This document shows, in pieces, positions 28,929 through 37,798 of a DNA stretch of 64,000 nt. Origin of the DNA: Sphingobacteriales bacterium JAD_PAG50586_3. GTDB taxonomy: Bacteria > Bacteroidota > Bacteroidia > CAMBQF01. The translations under genes and the position numbers were made by a program. Each line of letters begins with the position of its first letter. Position 1 is the first letter of the stretch. Below the pieces are notes generated by a model, which made no database searches, was not told where the DNA came from, and saw nothing but the letters and a program-made list of their open reading frames with translations. The DNA lies in NCBI GenBank assembly GCA_023213195.1, contig CP096135.1:3468842-3532841 (forward strand), written 5' to 3'.

Positions 28929-29681
28929 CTAAATAACAACAAACACTTTAAGCTCTAGCCCCAACATATGAGAGAAGCCGTATAGGTTATTATTATCGTT
29001 GTTCTTGTAGGTAAGGGGGTTTATTGTTTTATTTAAATCGCCGTAGTAGCACTCTAAAAACTCGGCAAAAAAGTAAGGCTTTGCCATTACCCCAAAGCGC
29101 CCTGCTTTATCTAGCCGGTAGTGCAACTGGGCCGATGCTGTTATACCTAGTAAAAAACTAGAGTCTGTTCTTTTAAGGGGTTGTTTAAAGGTATCGTAAC
29201 TTCTAAATGCCCCTGTTGATTGCACCTCGAATCCGCCGGTTACAGCACCGCCTGCATACAAGGTAAAGCGCTTAAAGCCTTTAACCTTAGCAGATATACC
29301 CATAGACATAATGTACGAAGCAATACGTATGTTGCGCTGCTCTGTAAAGCCTTGTATAGAATCTATACCATACATACCCCTTGTGCGTTGAGAGTAGCCA
29401 TATTCTAAAATATAGCCCTTGCCCATACTGCCAATAGATATATCAAACCCATGGGTATCAATTATATTAGGCATTTTACGCTTAATGTTTGGGCGGGTAT
29501 TATTGTAGTTGTCTATTACAGAATTGAGTACCTTGTACCGCGGAAACGAAACACCGTAGCCAAAACTGGTAAAATAGCGGTCGTATTTAAATGTTGTATC
29601 GGGTGGGGTACCATCAAAGCTGCCGCCGGCCTTTGCTAAAAAGCTTACAAATACTAGCAAAACGGCTAAAAATGCTTTCAT
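28929..29681 (-). CDS. Outer-membrane beta-barrel protein
   Basis: 250 residues. The signal peptide is MKAFLAVLLVFVSFLAKAGG. Alternating hydrophobic strands with Gly/Tyr/Phe follow (FTSFGYGVSFPRY, GYILEYGYSQRTRG, FTLYAGGAVTGGFEV), ending GLELKVFVVI, a typical barrel end. It resembles the small PorT/OmpA-barrel type of Bacteroidota, but no family can be fixed. Divergent from rpmG, with facing promoter elements in the 76-bp gap. Confidence 0.65.
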   Translation of the reverse strand: MKAFLAVLLVFVSFLAKAGGSFDGTPPDTTFKYDRYFTSFGYGVSFPRYKVLNSVIDNYNNTRPNIKRKMPNIIDTHGFDISIGSMGKGYILEYGYSQRTRGMYGIDSIQGFTEQRNIRIASYIMSMGISAKVKGFKRFTLYAGGAVTGGFEVQSTGAFRSYDTFKQPLKRTDSSFLLGITASAQLHYRLDKAGRFGVMAKPYFFAEFLECYYGDLNKTINPLTYKNNDNNNLYGFSHMLGLELKVFVVI

Positions 29682-29703
29682 TTGAAAAAATTAACCCTTA
29701 CCC

Positions 29704-29733
29704 CAAATATATTAATAAAAAGTATTATCTTTG
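29704..29733. promoter_or_regulatory. Divergent -7 elements between barrel gene and rpmG
   Basis: TATATTTG on the minus strand (29704-29711) faces the barrel gene. TATCTTTG on the plus strand (29726-29733) faces rpmG, 24 bp from its ATG. Both match TAnnTTTG. Confidence 0.55.
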
Positions 29734-29757
29734 CCGTCCTTTTAACAAAAGAGAGTT

Positions 29758-29940
29758 ATGGCTAAAAAAGGTAATCGCGTTCAGGTAATTTTAGAGTGCA
29801 CTGAGCATAAAGCGTCTGGTGTTGCGGGTACATCTCGTTACATCACTACTAAAAACAAGAAGAACACTTCAGAACGTATTGAGTTGAAAAAATACAACCC
29901 GATACTAAAGAAAGTAACTGTTCATAAAGAAATTAAGTAA
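29758..29940 (+). CDS. rpmG: 50S ribosomal protein L33
   Basis: 60 residues, the usual length for bL33. Conserved blocks are [13 protein letters not shown], the Thr/Lys-rich [20 protein letters not shown], and [14 protein letters not shown]. It lacks the zinc-binding CxxC pair found in some bL33 forms. In related genomes it is often preceded by rpmB (L28), which is absent here. DUF4295 and ftsY follow in the same direction. Confidence 0.95.
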   Translation: MAKKGNRVQVILECTEHKASGVAGTSRYITTKNKKNTSERIELKKYNPILKKVTVHKEIK

Positions 29941-29960
29941 CCCCTAAGTACTAGAGCAAA

Positions 29961-30116
29961 ATGGCTAAGAAAGTAGTTGCTACGTTAAAATCAGGTGCCG
30001 GTAAATCATTTACCAAGGTTATCAAAATGGTTAAATCGCCTAAAACAGGTGCTTTTACCTTTAAAGAAGAGGTTGTGCACAACGACCACGTTAAAGACTT
30101 TTTGAACGATAAGTAA
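29961..30116 (+). CDS. DUF4295 family protein, 51 aa
   Basis: A 51-residue basic protein reading MAKKVVATLKSGAGKSFTKV then IKMVKSPKTGAFTFKEEVV and ending HVKDFLNDK. It fits the DUF4295 family, a short Bacteroidota-restricted family regularly placed between rpmG and ftsY. The constant position beside L33 and its basic character suggest a ribosome-linked role (inference). The ATG lies 20 bp after the rpmG stop. Confidence 0.85.
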   Translation: MAKKVVATLKSGAGKSFTKVIKMVKSPKTGAFTFKEEVVHNDHVKDFLNDK

Positions 30117-30141
30117 ACAACTTTATCGTGATGATACTGGC

Positions 30142-30171
30142 AAAGCTTCTTTCGGGTACGGAAGAAGCTTT
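30142..30171 (+). other. Intercistronic hairpin before ftsY
   Basis: Arms AAAGCTTCTT and AAGAAGCTTT around a 10-nt loop that adds two more pairs. No long T run follows, so an attenuator or processing site is more likely than a full terminator. Confidence 0.5.
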
Positions 30172-30198
30172 CGCTGTTTAATAAAACTTGCTTAAACA

Positions 30199-31164
30199 AT
30201 GGCATTTTTCGGTTTATTCTCTAAAGACAAAAAAGAGAGCCTCGACCAAGGCCTCACCAAAACCAAGCAGGGTGTTTTTTCCAAGCTGGCATCAGCCATT
30301 GTTGGCAAATCTAAGGTTGACGAAGATGTGCTGGACAACCTGGAAGAGATATTACTATCTGCCGACGTAGGTGTTGAAACCACTATTAAGATTATTCGCC
30401 GTATAGAAGAGCGTGCCGCACGCGATAAGTTTGTTACCACCGCCGACCTTAACCGCCTGTTGCGCGAAGAGATTAGCGCGTTGATGGAAGAAAACCGCAC
30501 CATAGGCAACGATACTGAATATACTGTACCCGAAGGTAAAAAGCCTTACGTTATAATGGTAGTAGGCGTTAACGGGGTGGGCAAAACCACCACCATTGGC
30601 AAACTATCGTACCAATTTAGCAAAATTGGCAAAAAGGTTATGCTGGGCGCTGCCGATACCTTTCGTGCTGCCGCCGTTGACCAGCTTAAAATTTGGAGCC
30701 AGCGTACCAATGTACCTATAGTTGACCAAGGCATGGGTGCCGACCCTGCTTCGGTAGCTTTTGATGCTGTTACGCAAGCCGTAGCTGCGGGTGTTGATGT
30801 TTGTATTATAGACACCGCAGGCCGCCTGCACAACAAGGTAAACCTGATGAACGAGCTGAGCAAGATTAAGCGCGTTATGCAAAAGGTTATTCCTGATGCC
30901 CCGCACGAGGTTTTACTGGTGCTAGATGCTTCTACCGGCCAAAATGCCGTAGAACAGGCCAAACAGTTTATGGCCGCTACAGATATTACAGCTATTGCAC
31001 TTACCAAGTTAGACGGCACCGCCAAGGGTGGGGTTGTTATTGGCATATCTGATCAACTGAAAATACCCGTAAAATATATTGGCGTAGGCGAAAAAATGGA
31101 AGACCTGCAGGTGTTTAACAAATACGAGTTTGTAGATAGCCTGTTTGGGGAGGAGAAAAAGTAA
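30199..31164 (+). CDS. ftsY: Signal recognition particle receptor FtsY
   Basis: 321 residues. SRP-family GTPase that docks the ribosome-SRP complex to the Sec translocon. The short N-terminal helical N domain is followed by the NG core: P-loop GVNGVGKTTTIGKLSY (G1), DTFRAAAVDQL, DTAGRLHNK (G3) and LTKLDGTAKGG (G4), ending in the usual FxxxxFVDSLFG motif. It lacks the long acidic A domain, as in most Bacteroidota. It precedes an AT-rich unknown gene and then rimO. Confidence 0.97.
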   Translation: MAFFGLFSKDKKESLDQGLTKTKQGVFSKLASAIVGKSKVDEDVLDNLEEILLSADVGVETTIKIIRRIEERAARDKFVTTADLNRLLREEISALMEENRTIGNDTEYTVPEGKKPYVIMVVGVNGVGKTTTIGKLSYQFSKIGKKVMLGAADTFRAAAVDQLKIWSQRTNVPIVDQGMGADPASVAFDAVTQAVAAGVDVCIIDTAGRLHNKVNLMNELSKIKRVMQKVIPDAPHEVLLVLDASTGQNAVEQAKQFMAATDITAIALTKLDGTAKGGVVIGISDQLKIPVKYIGVGEKMEDLQVFNKYEFVDSLFGEEKK

Positions 31165-31170
31165 GCCTTC

Positions 31171-31641
31171 ATGAAAAAGGCATTAAAAATATTCGCAGTA
31201 ATTGCAGGTATCCTTTTCATATTAGGAATAAGTATTTTCTTTTACTTTAGGTCACTATTTAGCTTTGATGAAAAATACTTTGAAGGTAACAGTGGAATTA
31301 AATTACCTGAGGGTTATGAGGTAGTAACTTTTATTGATGACGGGGAAATGACAGCATTAGCTGAAATACAGCTTCCAAAGGATAAAGTTGAAGCATTTAT
31401 TTCTGATAATGAACTAAAACAATTTAGTAATGAATTTACTGTATTAAGAATCAGATTCGGGTTACTTGGAAATGACTATAACCTACCTGGGAAAAATTCC
31501 TTTAGTATTAAAGATTGTGGAGAATGCAATTGCTGGGAATATGTTGTTGATAAAGACAAAGGCATTTTATGGGCCCAAATTGATTATCCGGATTACAGCG
31601 GAGATTGTCCGACAGGTAAGAACCTGAGGGATTTAAAATAA
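31171..31641 (+). CDS. Single-pass membrane protein of unknown function, AT-rich
   Basis: 156 residues. An N-terminal membrane helix (ALKIFAVIAGILFILGISIFF) leads to an extracytoplasmic domain with a small Cys cluster, KDCGECNCWEY, plus one later Cys in SGDCPTG. The four Cys suggest disulphides or metal binding. It lies 6 bp after ftsY and 7 bp before rimO, two genes usually adjacent in this group, so it looks like an insertion into a conserved pair. Its base composition is more AT-rich than both neighbours. No family recognised. Confidence 0.65.
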   Translation: MKKALKIFAVIAGILFILGISIFFYFRSLFSFDEKYFEGNSGIKLPEGYEVVTFIDDGEMTALAEIQLPKDKVEAFISDNELKQFSNEFTVLRIRFGLLGNDYNLPGKNSFSIKDCGECNCWEYVVDKDKGILWAQIDYPDYSGDCPTGKNLRDLK

Positions 31642-31648
31642 ATTTATT

Positions 31649-32959
31649 TTGAAAACAAGAACATTAAAAAAGAACAAGGTTAACGTAATCACCCTGGGTT
31701 GCTCTAAGAATATTGTAGACAGCGAGGTGCTTATGGGCCAGTTACGTGCCAACAATTACGAGGTTGAACACGAGGCCACAACCGACGATTCTTCTATAGT
31801 TATTATTAATACCTGTGGCTTTATTGATAATGCCAAGCAGGAGAGTATCAATACCATTCTTCGCTACTCGCAGGCTAAGGATAATGGCTTTGTAGACAAG
31901 GTTTACGTTACAGGCTGCCTTAGCGAGCGCTACCGCACTGATTTAGAAGTTGAAATACCCAATGTTGACGGGTACTTTGGTACGCGCGAACTTCCCCGTT
32001 TATTAAAGACCTTAAAGGCTGATTATAAGCACGAGTTGGTGGGCGAGCGTTTGCTTACCACCCCTGCGCATTTTGCCTACATGAAGATATCGGAGGGTTG
32101 CGACCGTCCCTGCTCTTTCTGTGCTATTCCCCTAATGCGTGGCGGCCATATTTCTAAGCCTATTGAAGAGTTAGTTACCGAAGCCAAAAGCCTTGCCGCC
32201 AAAGGGGTAAAAGAGCTTATGCTTATTGCCCAGGACAGCACTTACTACGGGCTAGACCTTTACAAAAAACGAGAGCTTGCCCGCCTGTTAGATAAACTTG
32301 CCGATGTTGAGGGCATAGATTGGATACGAGTTCATTACGCTTTCCCTGGTGGTTTTCCTGAAGATATATTAGATGTTATGGCTGCGCGCCCTAACATTTG
32401 CAACTACTTAGACATGCCCCTGCAGCACGTTAGCGATAACATGCTAAAGAGCATGCGCCGCGGTACCACACGCGAAAAGACTTACCGCCTAGTAGAGAAG
32501 ATACGCGAGAAGGTGCCGGGCATTGCCCTGCGCACTACGCTTATTGCCGGTTACCCCGGAGAGACTAAGCAGGACTTTGAAGACATGAAGTCTTTTATCA
32601 AAGACCTCCGTTTTGACCGACTTGGTATTTTTACCTACAGCCACGAGGAGAATACACATGCCTACAATTTGGTAGACGATGTTGCTACACGCACCAAGAA
32701 GAAACGTGCGGAAGAGATTATGGCTATCCAGTCTGAGATTTCTTTTGAGCTTAACCAAGAACGTGTGGGCAATACATATAAGGTACTGTTCGACCGTAAA
32801 GAGGGTGATTATTTTATTGGCCGTACCGAGTTTGATTCGCCCGAGGTAGATAATGAAGTGCTTGTTAAAGCTACTGATACCTACATCCGCGTAGGTGATT
32901 TTGCCAATGTAAAAATTGACGAAGCTACTGATTACGACCTTTATGGTAAAGTAGTTTAG
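31649..32959 (+). CDS. rimO: Ribosomal protein S12 methylthiotransferase RimO
   Basis: 436 residues. Radical SAM enzyme that adds a methylthio group to an Asp of ribosomal protein S12. The N-terminal UPF0004 domain has its three Cys in TLGCSKN, NTCGFI and VTGCLSERY. The radical SAM cluster motif is EGCDRPCSFCAIP (CxxxCxxC). A TRAM domain ends the protein (VLVKATDTYIRVGDFANVKI). The start is a TTG at 31649 (MKTRTLKKNKVNVITLGCSK), which fits the family N-terminus; no ATG lies nearby in frame. Confidence 0.95.
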   Translation: MKTRTLKKNKVNVITLGCSKNIVDSEVLMGQLRANNYEVEHEATTDDSSIVIINTCGFIDNAKQESINTILRYSQAKDNGFVDKVYVTGCLSERYRTDLEVEIPNVDGYFGTRELPRLLKTLKADYKHELVGERLLTTPAHFAYMKISEGCDRPCSFCAIPLMRGGHISKPIEELVTEAKSLAAKGVKELMLIAQDSTYYGLDLYKKRELARLLDKLADVEGIDWIRVHYAFPGGFPEDILDVMAARPNICNYLDMPLQHVSDNMLKSMRRGTTREKTYRLVEKIREKVPGIALRTTLIAGYPGETKQDFEDMKSFIKDLRFDRLGIFTYSHEENTHAYNLVDDVATRTKKKRAEEIMAIQSEISFELNQERVGNTYKVLFDRKEGDYFIGRTEFDSPEVDNEVLVKATDTYIRVGDFANVKIDEATDYDLYGKVV

Positions 32960-32969
32960 CCGTGTAATT

Positions 32970-32998
32970 GTCATCCCGAACTTGATGCGGGATCTACT
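32970..32998 (-). repeat. GAGATCC-type palindromic repeat (inverted)
   Basis: GTCATCCCGAACTTGATG then CGGGATCTACT, 10 bp after the rimO stop. Arms TCCCG and CGGGA flank the core AACTTGATG. Confidence 0.65.
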
Positions 32999-33035
32999 AT
33001 CTCACCAAGCAGTGATAATGCCATTATAATCTTTG

Positions 33036-33287
33036 CTGCCTGCGGCGCATGTCTGCCGACGGCGTTCATTTATTCGTGTTTTAATTGTTCTTTTTGGTAC
33101 GAATGAATTCACAGTTAAAGCATAATATACTTTTTCTGTTCATTTCTTTGCTTGTCCAAAGAAACGAACCAAAGAAAAGACACCACGCGTAAAAACACTG
33201 CTATTTTGCTCTCGCACATCCCAAGCACACTAATTGCCATGCAAAATATTGTGTTCACACAACGCGTGGACTACCCACCGCACAAAT
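33036..33287 (-). repeat. Dispersed hairpin repeat, copy 5 (inverted)
   Basis: Inverted copy with a GCCTGCGGCGCATGTCTGCC tail, a hairpin (arms GTTCATTTCTTTG 33138-33150 and CAAAGAAACGAAC 33157-33169, loop CTTGTC), and the head GCGTGGACTACCCACCGCAC. With the palindrome at 32970 it fills the 32960-33352 gap; no gene is visible there. Confidence 0.8.
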
Positions 33288-33352
33288 AAAACAGAGAATC
33301 AATCTCATAATTCATAATTACTAATTCATAATTATCTTACTAAATTAGCCAC

Positions 33353-33901
33353 ATGCCAATTCAATTCGAGATAATAGATACCCCACGCCTGCTGCTTAAG
33401 AAGATAAGTCCGGTTGAGTATGCCTACGTACTGGATAACTACACCGATGAGCAGTTGGCAGAATTCTTTGACTATACCCCCGAACTGGTAGCACGCGAAA
33501 GAGACAGAAGGCAGCAAGGTATTAGTAGCTTTAGCAGCACCCTATTGTACTTTATGATAGTTGACAAAGCCACGGGCAAAACCATTGGCTCGGCAGGCTA
33601 TTACCGCTACTACCCTGCGCATGCAAGGGCCGAGATTGGTTATATATTAACAGATGAAACCTATCGCCAAAAAGGGTTGGTTAAAGAGGCCTTGCCCTAC
33701 ATTATTAACTATGGTTTTAACACCTTAAACCTGAACCGCATTGAAGCCATTGTAGAACCGAGTAACGTACCATCGCTACGCATTATGCAATTGTTTGGCT
33801 TTACCAAAGAGGGCCACTTGCGCCAGCATTATTTTTCTAACGGTAAGTACGATGATTCGGTGATGTTTTCTCTTTTAAAATCTGAATGGGCAACTTCATA
33901 A
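33353..33901 (+). CDS. GNAT family N-acetyltransferase (RimJ/RimL-like)
   Basis: 182 residues. Family start PIQFEIIDTPRLLLKKISP, acetyl-CoA-binding region IGYILTDETYRQKGLVKEAL (the Q/R-x-x-G-x-A/V type loop), then NLNRIEAIVEPSNVPSLRIM and FGFTKEGHLRQHYF, characteristic of RimJ/RimL-type ribosomal or small-molecule acetyltransferases. The substrate is not predictable. An AATTCATAATTACTAATTC micro-repeat lies just before the start, then the gene begins. Confidence 0.88.
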   Translation: MPIQFEIIDTPRLLLKKISPVEYAYVLDNYTDEQLAEFFDYTPELVARERDRRQQGISSFSSTLLYFMIVDKATGKTIGSAGYYRYYPAHARAEIGYILTDETYRQKGLVKEALPYIINYGFNTLNLNRIEAIVEPSNVPSLRIMQLFGFTKEGHLRQHYFSNGKYDDSVMFSLLKSEWATS

Positions 33902-33919
33902 TTTGGCTATATTTATTAA

Positions 33920-34498
33920 ATGAATAACACCAGCTGGACACCATCGCCTGAGGATAATTTATTAGGCTTAACCGATAATGCTTTAATAAATGAATACGAA
34001 GCTAAGGGCCTGACAAATGCTGAATTATTTGTTTTTCAACTAGACACCGAAACGGCAATTTCGGCAACCCTATTAAAAGAAATACATAAAATTGGCTTTG
34101 GGGTATTATATGATTGGGCCGGAGATTGGCGTACTACACAAATTTCTGTTGGCCAGCTTGAGCCGCCACAACCAAATCAAATAATACAATTAATGTATCA
34201 GTTTATTGATAACCTCAATTATAAAATATCAATAGCTAAAACGAAAAACGAACATATTGATACACTCATATACTCTCATTATGAATTTATTAGAATACAC
34301 CCATTTAATAATGGAAATGGAAGAACCGGCCGAATATTAATGAATTGGGTTGCCCTTAAATTTGGTTATAAGCCCCTAGAACTTTATCACCGCGAAGGTG
34401 AAAGCCGTAAAATGTATATTAATGCTATGAAAGATGCTGATAAAGGAAATTTTAGCTCTTTAGAAAGCCTTATTGTTAAAGAATTGACCACCTTTTAA
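33920..34498 (+). CDS. Fic/Doc family protein (putative AMP-transferase toxin)
   Basis: 192 residues with a complete Fic active-site motif, HPFNNGNGRTGR (H-P-F-x3-G-N-G-R-x2-R), around residue 137. This motif transfers AMP or another nucleotide/phosphate group to target hydroxyls. No copy of the inhibitory motif [S/T]x3E[G/N] occurs within the protein, so it is not a self-inhibited class II or III Fic. A small gene overlapping its 3' end on the other strand encodes that motif, making this a candidate class I toxin. The sequence is relatively AT-rich. It lies 18 bp after the GNAT gene. Confidence 0.88.
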   Translation: MNNTSWTPSPEDNLLGLTDNALINEYEAKGLTNAELFVFQLDTETAISATLLKEIHKIGFGVLYDWAGDWRTTQISVGQLEPPQPNQIIQLMYQFIDNLNYKISIAKTKNEHIDTLIYSHYEFIRIHPFNNGNGRTGRILMNWVALKFGYKPLELYHREGESRKMYINAMKDADKGNFSSLESLIVKELTTF

Positions 34499-34654
34499 CT
34501 CTTGCTCATTTAAAAGGCTTAACACAATTTCCTTTACCCTGTTTTTCTCTACTATTTGGTTTTCTAACAACATTGTAGAGTATACGGTATCGGTAAGCAC
34601 CTGTGTTAAAAATGCCTTTTCTTGTAACTGCGGATATTTTTCGTAAAACTTCAT
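34460..34654 (-). CDS. Candidate Fic antitoxin (class I inhibitory motif)
   Basis: 64 residues from the ATG at 34654 (MKFYEKYPQLQEKAFLTQVL). It overlaps the 3' end of the Fic gene by 39 bp on the opposite strand. The protein is short and helical. The segment VYSTMLLENQIVEKN contains T-M-L-L-E-N, an exact match to the Fic-inhibitory motif [S/T]x3E[G/N], whose Glu blocks productive ATP binding in the VbhA/VbhT system. Known class I antitoxins are usually encoded upstream in the same direction; this convergent layout is unusual. The role is inferred from motif and position only. Confidence 0.6.
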   Translation of the reverse strand: MKFYEKYPQLQEKAFLTQVLTDTVYSTMLLENQIVEKNRVKEIVLSLLNEQELKGGQFFNNKAF

Positions 34655-34682
34655 TACATACAAATATAATAAATAATTAGCA

Positions 34683-35078
34683 ATGCAAAACCTTTCCCTT
34701 ATAGCCATTGTAGTTTCCGACTACGACGAAGCCATACAATTCTATACCGATAAGTTGAATTTTACCTTGGTAGAAGACACCGTAATGACCGAAACCAAGC
34801 GCTGGGTGGTAGTTGCCCCTCCCGGCTCTACAGGGTGCAATATATTGCTTGCCAAAGCTGCTAACGATGAACAAAGCAGCCGCGTAGGCAACCAAACCGG
34901 CGGACGGGTATTCTTATTCCTCCACACCGATGATTTTTGGAACGATTACAACCGCATGAAAGCTAAGGGCATTGTATTCGTTCGCGAAGCGGTAGAAGAA
35001 ACCTGGGGCACCGTAGCTGTATTTCAGGATTTGTATGGCAACCTATGGGATTTTATACAGCCAAAAACCAATGCATAA
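34683..35078 (+). CDS. VOC family (glyoxalase-like) protein
   Basis: 131 residues, two beta-alpha-beta-beta-beta repeats of the vicinal oxygen chelate fold. The first begins LIAIVVSDYDEAIQFYTDKLNF, and the last includes VFQDLYGNLWDFIQ with a metal-ligand-like Glu/Asp region. The family covers glyoxalase, dioxygenases and antibiotic-resistance proteins, and the substrate is unknown. It starts 28 bp beyond the divergent antitoxin start. Its stop codon lies within a TAAT-rich micro-repeat. Confidence 0.85.
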   Translation: MQNLSLIAIVVSDYDEAIQFYTDKLNFTLVEDTVMTETKRWVVVAPPGSTGCNILLAKAANDEQSSRVGNQTGGRVFLFLHTDDFWNDYNRMKAKGIVFVREAVEETWGTVAVFQDLYGNLWDFIQPKTNA

Positions 35079-35150
35079 TTGATAATGCAGAATTCATAAT
35101 TATCAGTTCAAGCAAATACATTTTGCATTATGAACTTTGCATTATGCATT
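35077..35150. repeat. TGCATAAT inverted micro-repeat between convergent genes
   Basis: Built from repeated ATAATTGATAATGCAG, AATTCATAATTATCAG and TTTTGCATTATGAAC pieces, with TGCATAAT at one edge and ATTATGCA at the other. It touches the stop codons of both convergent genes. Confidence 0.5.
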
Positions 35151-36335
35151 TACTTCCGCCACTTCTCCGTCTCTGTAAACACGGTTTGCAGTATGTTTTT
35201 CTCCACATCGCTAAACAACACGTTGCGGCGTTTAAAAACCAGCTCGGCTGTTTCAAAAGCTTTGTCGGTGCTATAGGTAGTTAAGCCCTGTGCCCCACCC
35301 CACGAAAAGTCGGGGATAAAATTGCGCGGAAAGCCCGACCCAAAAACGTTGCAGCTTACACCCACAACCGTACCTGTATTAAACATGGTGTTGATTCCGC
35401 ACTTAGAATGGTCGCCCATAATAAGGCCACAAAATTGTAAGCCTGTATTAGTAAAACCACCTTTAACATAGTTCCAAAGCTTCACCTCGGCATAGTTATT
35501 TTTCAGGTTGCTGTTGTTGCTATCGGCGCCAATATTGCACCACTCGCCTATTACACTGTTACCTATAAAGCCATCGTGGGCTTTGTTACTATTGCTAAAG
35601 AATACCGAGTTGTTAACCTCGCCACCCACTTTACTGTGCGGGCCAATGGTAGTAGGGCCATAAATTTTAGCCCCCATTTTAAGTACAGAATGGTCGCACA
35701 GGGCAAAGCCGCCGCGTATAAGGCAACCTTCCATAACTTCGGCTGTTTTGCCAATATAAATAGGGCCACTGCTAGCATTAAGCGTTGATGCCAGCACCTT
35801 AGCGCCCGGCTCAACAAACACTTTTTCGGCGTTAAATACCACATTACTGGGGTCTATAGGCGCCGATTTACGGCCGTATGTAACCACATCAAAATCCTTA
35901 TCCAGTTCCTTACCGTTCTTGCTAAAGATATCCCACAGGTTTTCAATCATTACCGGGTCGCCGGAGTGATGAACCTTTTCAAACTCATGGCCCGCCTCTT
36001 CAGGGTTGGCAATTTGCCCGCTCCTAAAAGCTATAACGGTATCGCCCACCATAAGCACCTGCCCCGGCTGTAGCAGCTCTACATCCACCACCAGCGAGTT
36101 ATCAGGGCATATAGAGCCATTGATATACATAAAAGGCCCCTCGCCAAAGTGCGGGCCTTCAAACTTATGTTGCAAGTAGCTTTCGGTATGGTAACAAAAA
36201 TCGCTTTTTAAACGGTAGCCCCACTTCTCGGCAATGGTTAATATCCCTACGCGCATAGCACCTACAGGGCGTGTGTACGTGAGTGGTAATAGGTTTTGGC
36301 GCGTTGCGCTTAGGGTCAAACAATATCAACTTCAT
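35150..36335 (-). CDS. GlmU-family nucleotidyltransferase-like protein with left-handed beta helix (one frameshift)
   Basis: About 394 residues. The N-terminus begins MKLILFDPKRN at the ATG 36335, then needs removal of one base near 36298-36305 to continue as LLPLTYTRPVGAMRVGILTI. The first ~180 residues are a nucleotidyltransferase-like domain. The second half shows hexapeptide repeats of a left-handed beta helix (GPIYIGKTAEVMEGCLIRGG, ALCDHSVLKMGAKIYGPTTI, GGEVNNSVFF, GDHSKCGINTMFNTGTVVGV). This order fits the GlmU-family proteins of Bacteroidota, presumably involved in sugar nucleotide or cell-wall precursor synthesis. Divergent from the DUF1295 gene. Confidence 0.82.
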
Positions 36336-36403
36336 AAAGCAAAAATGACTTTAAATTTTGAACAAACATACTACATCATTCTTTAATGTTATAAATTGAA
36401 CCT

Positions 36404-37244
36404 ATGTTAGAAATATACATCTTCGCCACGGCTATAGTTTTTTGCTATATGTGCATCTTCTTTCTAATAGGCACATTGCTTAAAAACAACGGCATTGTTG
36501 ATGTAGGCTGGGGCCTGGGCTTTTGTGTATTGGCATGGCTGCTGCTTCCTTTTGATGATATATCACAACTTGGTGAAAGGCAACAGTTAATCTGTCTGTT
36601 AACCCTTATTTGGGGCCTAAGGCTATCTCTATTTCTATTTATACGAAACGTTGGCAAACCTGAAGATTTCCGCTATGCGCAATGGAGAAAGGAATGGGGC
36701 AAGTGGGTTTTACCACGCAGCTTCTTTCAGGTTTATATGCTACAAGGTGTTTTTATTTTGATTATCGCTTTGCCTATTTTCTTAGTATACACTAACACTT
36801 ATCATTACTTAGTCGCCTTACCTGGTCAAGAAGGCACTACCTATTATGGGCTTACAGATGTTGATAATCATCTAACAATTATCGATTATATAGGGGCTGC
36901 CATTTTTACTATTGGGTGGCTGTTTGAATCTATTGGCGATTGGCAAAACTCCCGTTTTAAAAAGAACCCGGCTAACAAAGGCAAGGTGATGAAATACGGC
37001 CTGTGGAAGTATACCCGCCACCCTAACTACTTTGGCGAAACCCTTATTTGGTGGGGCATAGCATTGGTAGCGGTTCAAAGTCAATATGGTTATTTGGCAT
37101 TTATATCACCCATAATAATTACCTTAGCTATTGCTGAAAGTTTCGGGAATACCTATGCTGGAAAAGAAGTACGACAACAACCCCGAGTATCAGGAGTATA
37201 AGAAGCATACGAGTGCTTTTATTCCTTGGTTGCCCAAGGACTAA
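36404..37244 (+). CDS. DUF1295 (steroid 5-alpha-reductase-like) membrane protein (one frameshift)
   Basis: About 279 residues. Several membrane helices ([40 protein letters not shown]) precede the C-terminal family signature [20 protein letters not shown]. This hallmark is shared by DUF1295, ergosterol-type reductases and isoprenylcysteine methyltransferases. The raw frame diverts at ~37127 (one extra G), giving a nonsense tail. Removing it continues as [20 protein letters not shown] and ends IPWLPKD at 37244, the expected family ending. Probable membrane oxidoreductase; substrate unknown. Confidence 0.82.
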
Positions 37245-37303
37245 AAATGAAAAACGAATAATGAAAAACTAAAAATCTATTTAGCCTTTTGTATATTTAT
37301 TGA

Positions 37304-37795
37304 ATGAGGATTTTATTTGCCTGCCTAGCTGTATTATTGATTGCTTTTCCTGCTTCTGCTCAAAGGCATAAGAAGAACGATGTTGCTAATCCCTGTGCTA
37401 TACCATTACCTATAAATGAAAGACCTGACACCATTACCAAATATATTTTTGGTATGACAGATAAAACAATAGCTGTAAAATCTATTCCTAAAACAAAGCC
37501 AAAGGATAATAATATTCTTCATTCTAAATATGGTACTATATCATGGCATCTGTTCTTTACAAAAGATATTTCCCGCTATGTTAATGTCAACATGAAACCT
37601 TATCACATAACGGATACTTTAGAAATAACCTTTGGGGGTATAAAGCATACTATACTTGAAATTGAAGACAATAAGATTAAAGGTTATTTAGCATATCAGG
37701 ATATTAATGGAGAAAATGAATTCTATTTTTTTATGGCAAGGACTGATAAAAAGAGAAAGGCTTTGCTGAAAATTGCAGAAACCTATTTCAAATAA
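37304..37795 (+). CDS. Hypothetical secreted protein
   Basis: 163 residues with a clear signal peptide (MRILFACLAVLLIAFPASAQ, cleavage after Ala-Ser-Ala). The mature part has no membrane helix, only one cysteine (DVANPCAIP) and no motif I recognise. It is mixed alpha/beta with segments such as YGTISWHLFFTKDIS and LEITFGGIKHTILEIED. Relatively AT-rich. A GAGATCCC palindrome follows the stop. Confidence 0.6.
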   Translation: MRILFACLAVLLIAFPASAQRHKKNDVANPCAIPLPINERPDTITKYIFGMTDKTIAVKSIPKTKPKDNNILHSKYGTISWHLFFTKDISRYVNVNMKPYHITDTLEITFGGIKHTILEIEDNKIKGYLAYQDINGENEFYFFMARTDKKRKALLKIAETYFK

Positions 37796-37798
37796 ACG

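Noticed and set aside
34655..34708. Longer N-terminus for the candidate antitoxin (start at 34708)
   Set aside because: The extra 18 residues would overlap the start of the VOC gene, and the internal ATG at 34654 gives a compact helical protein.
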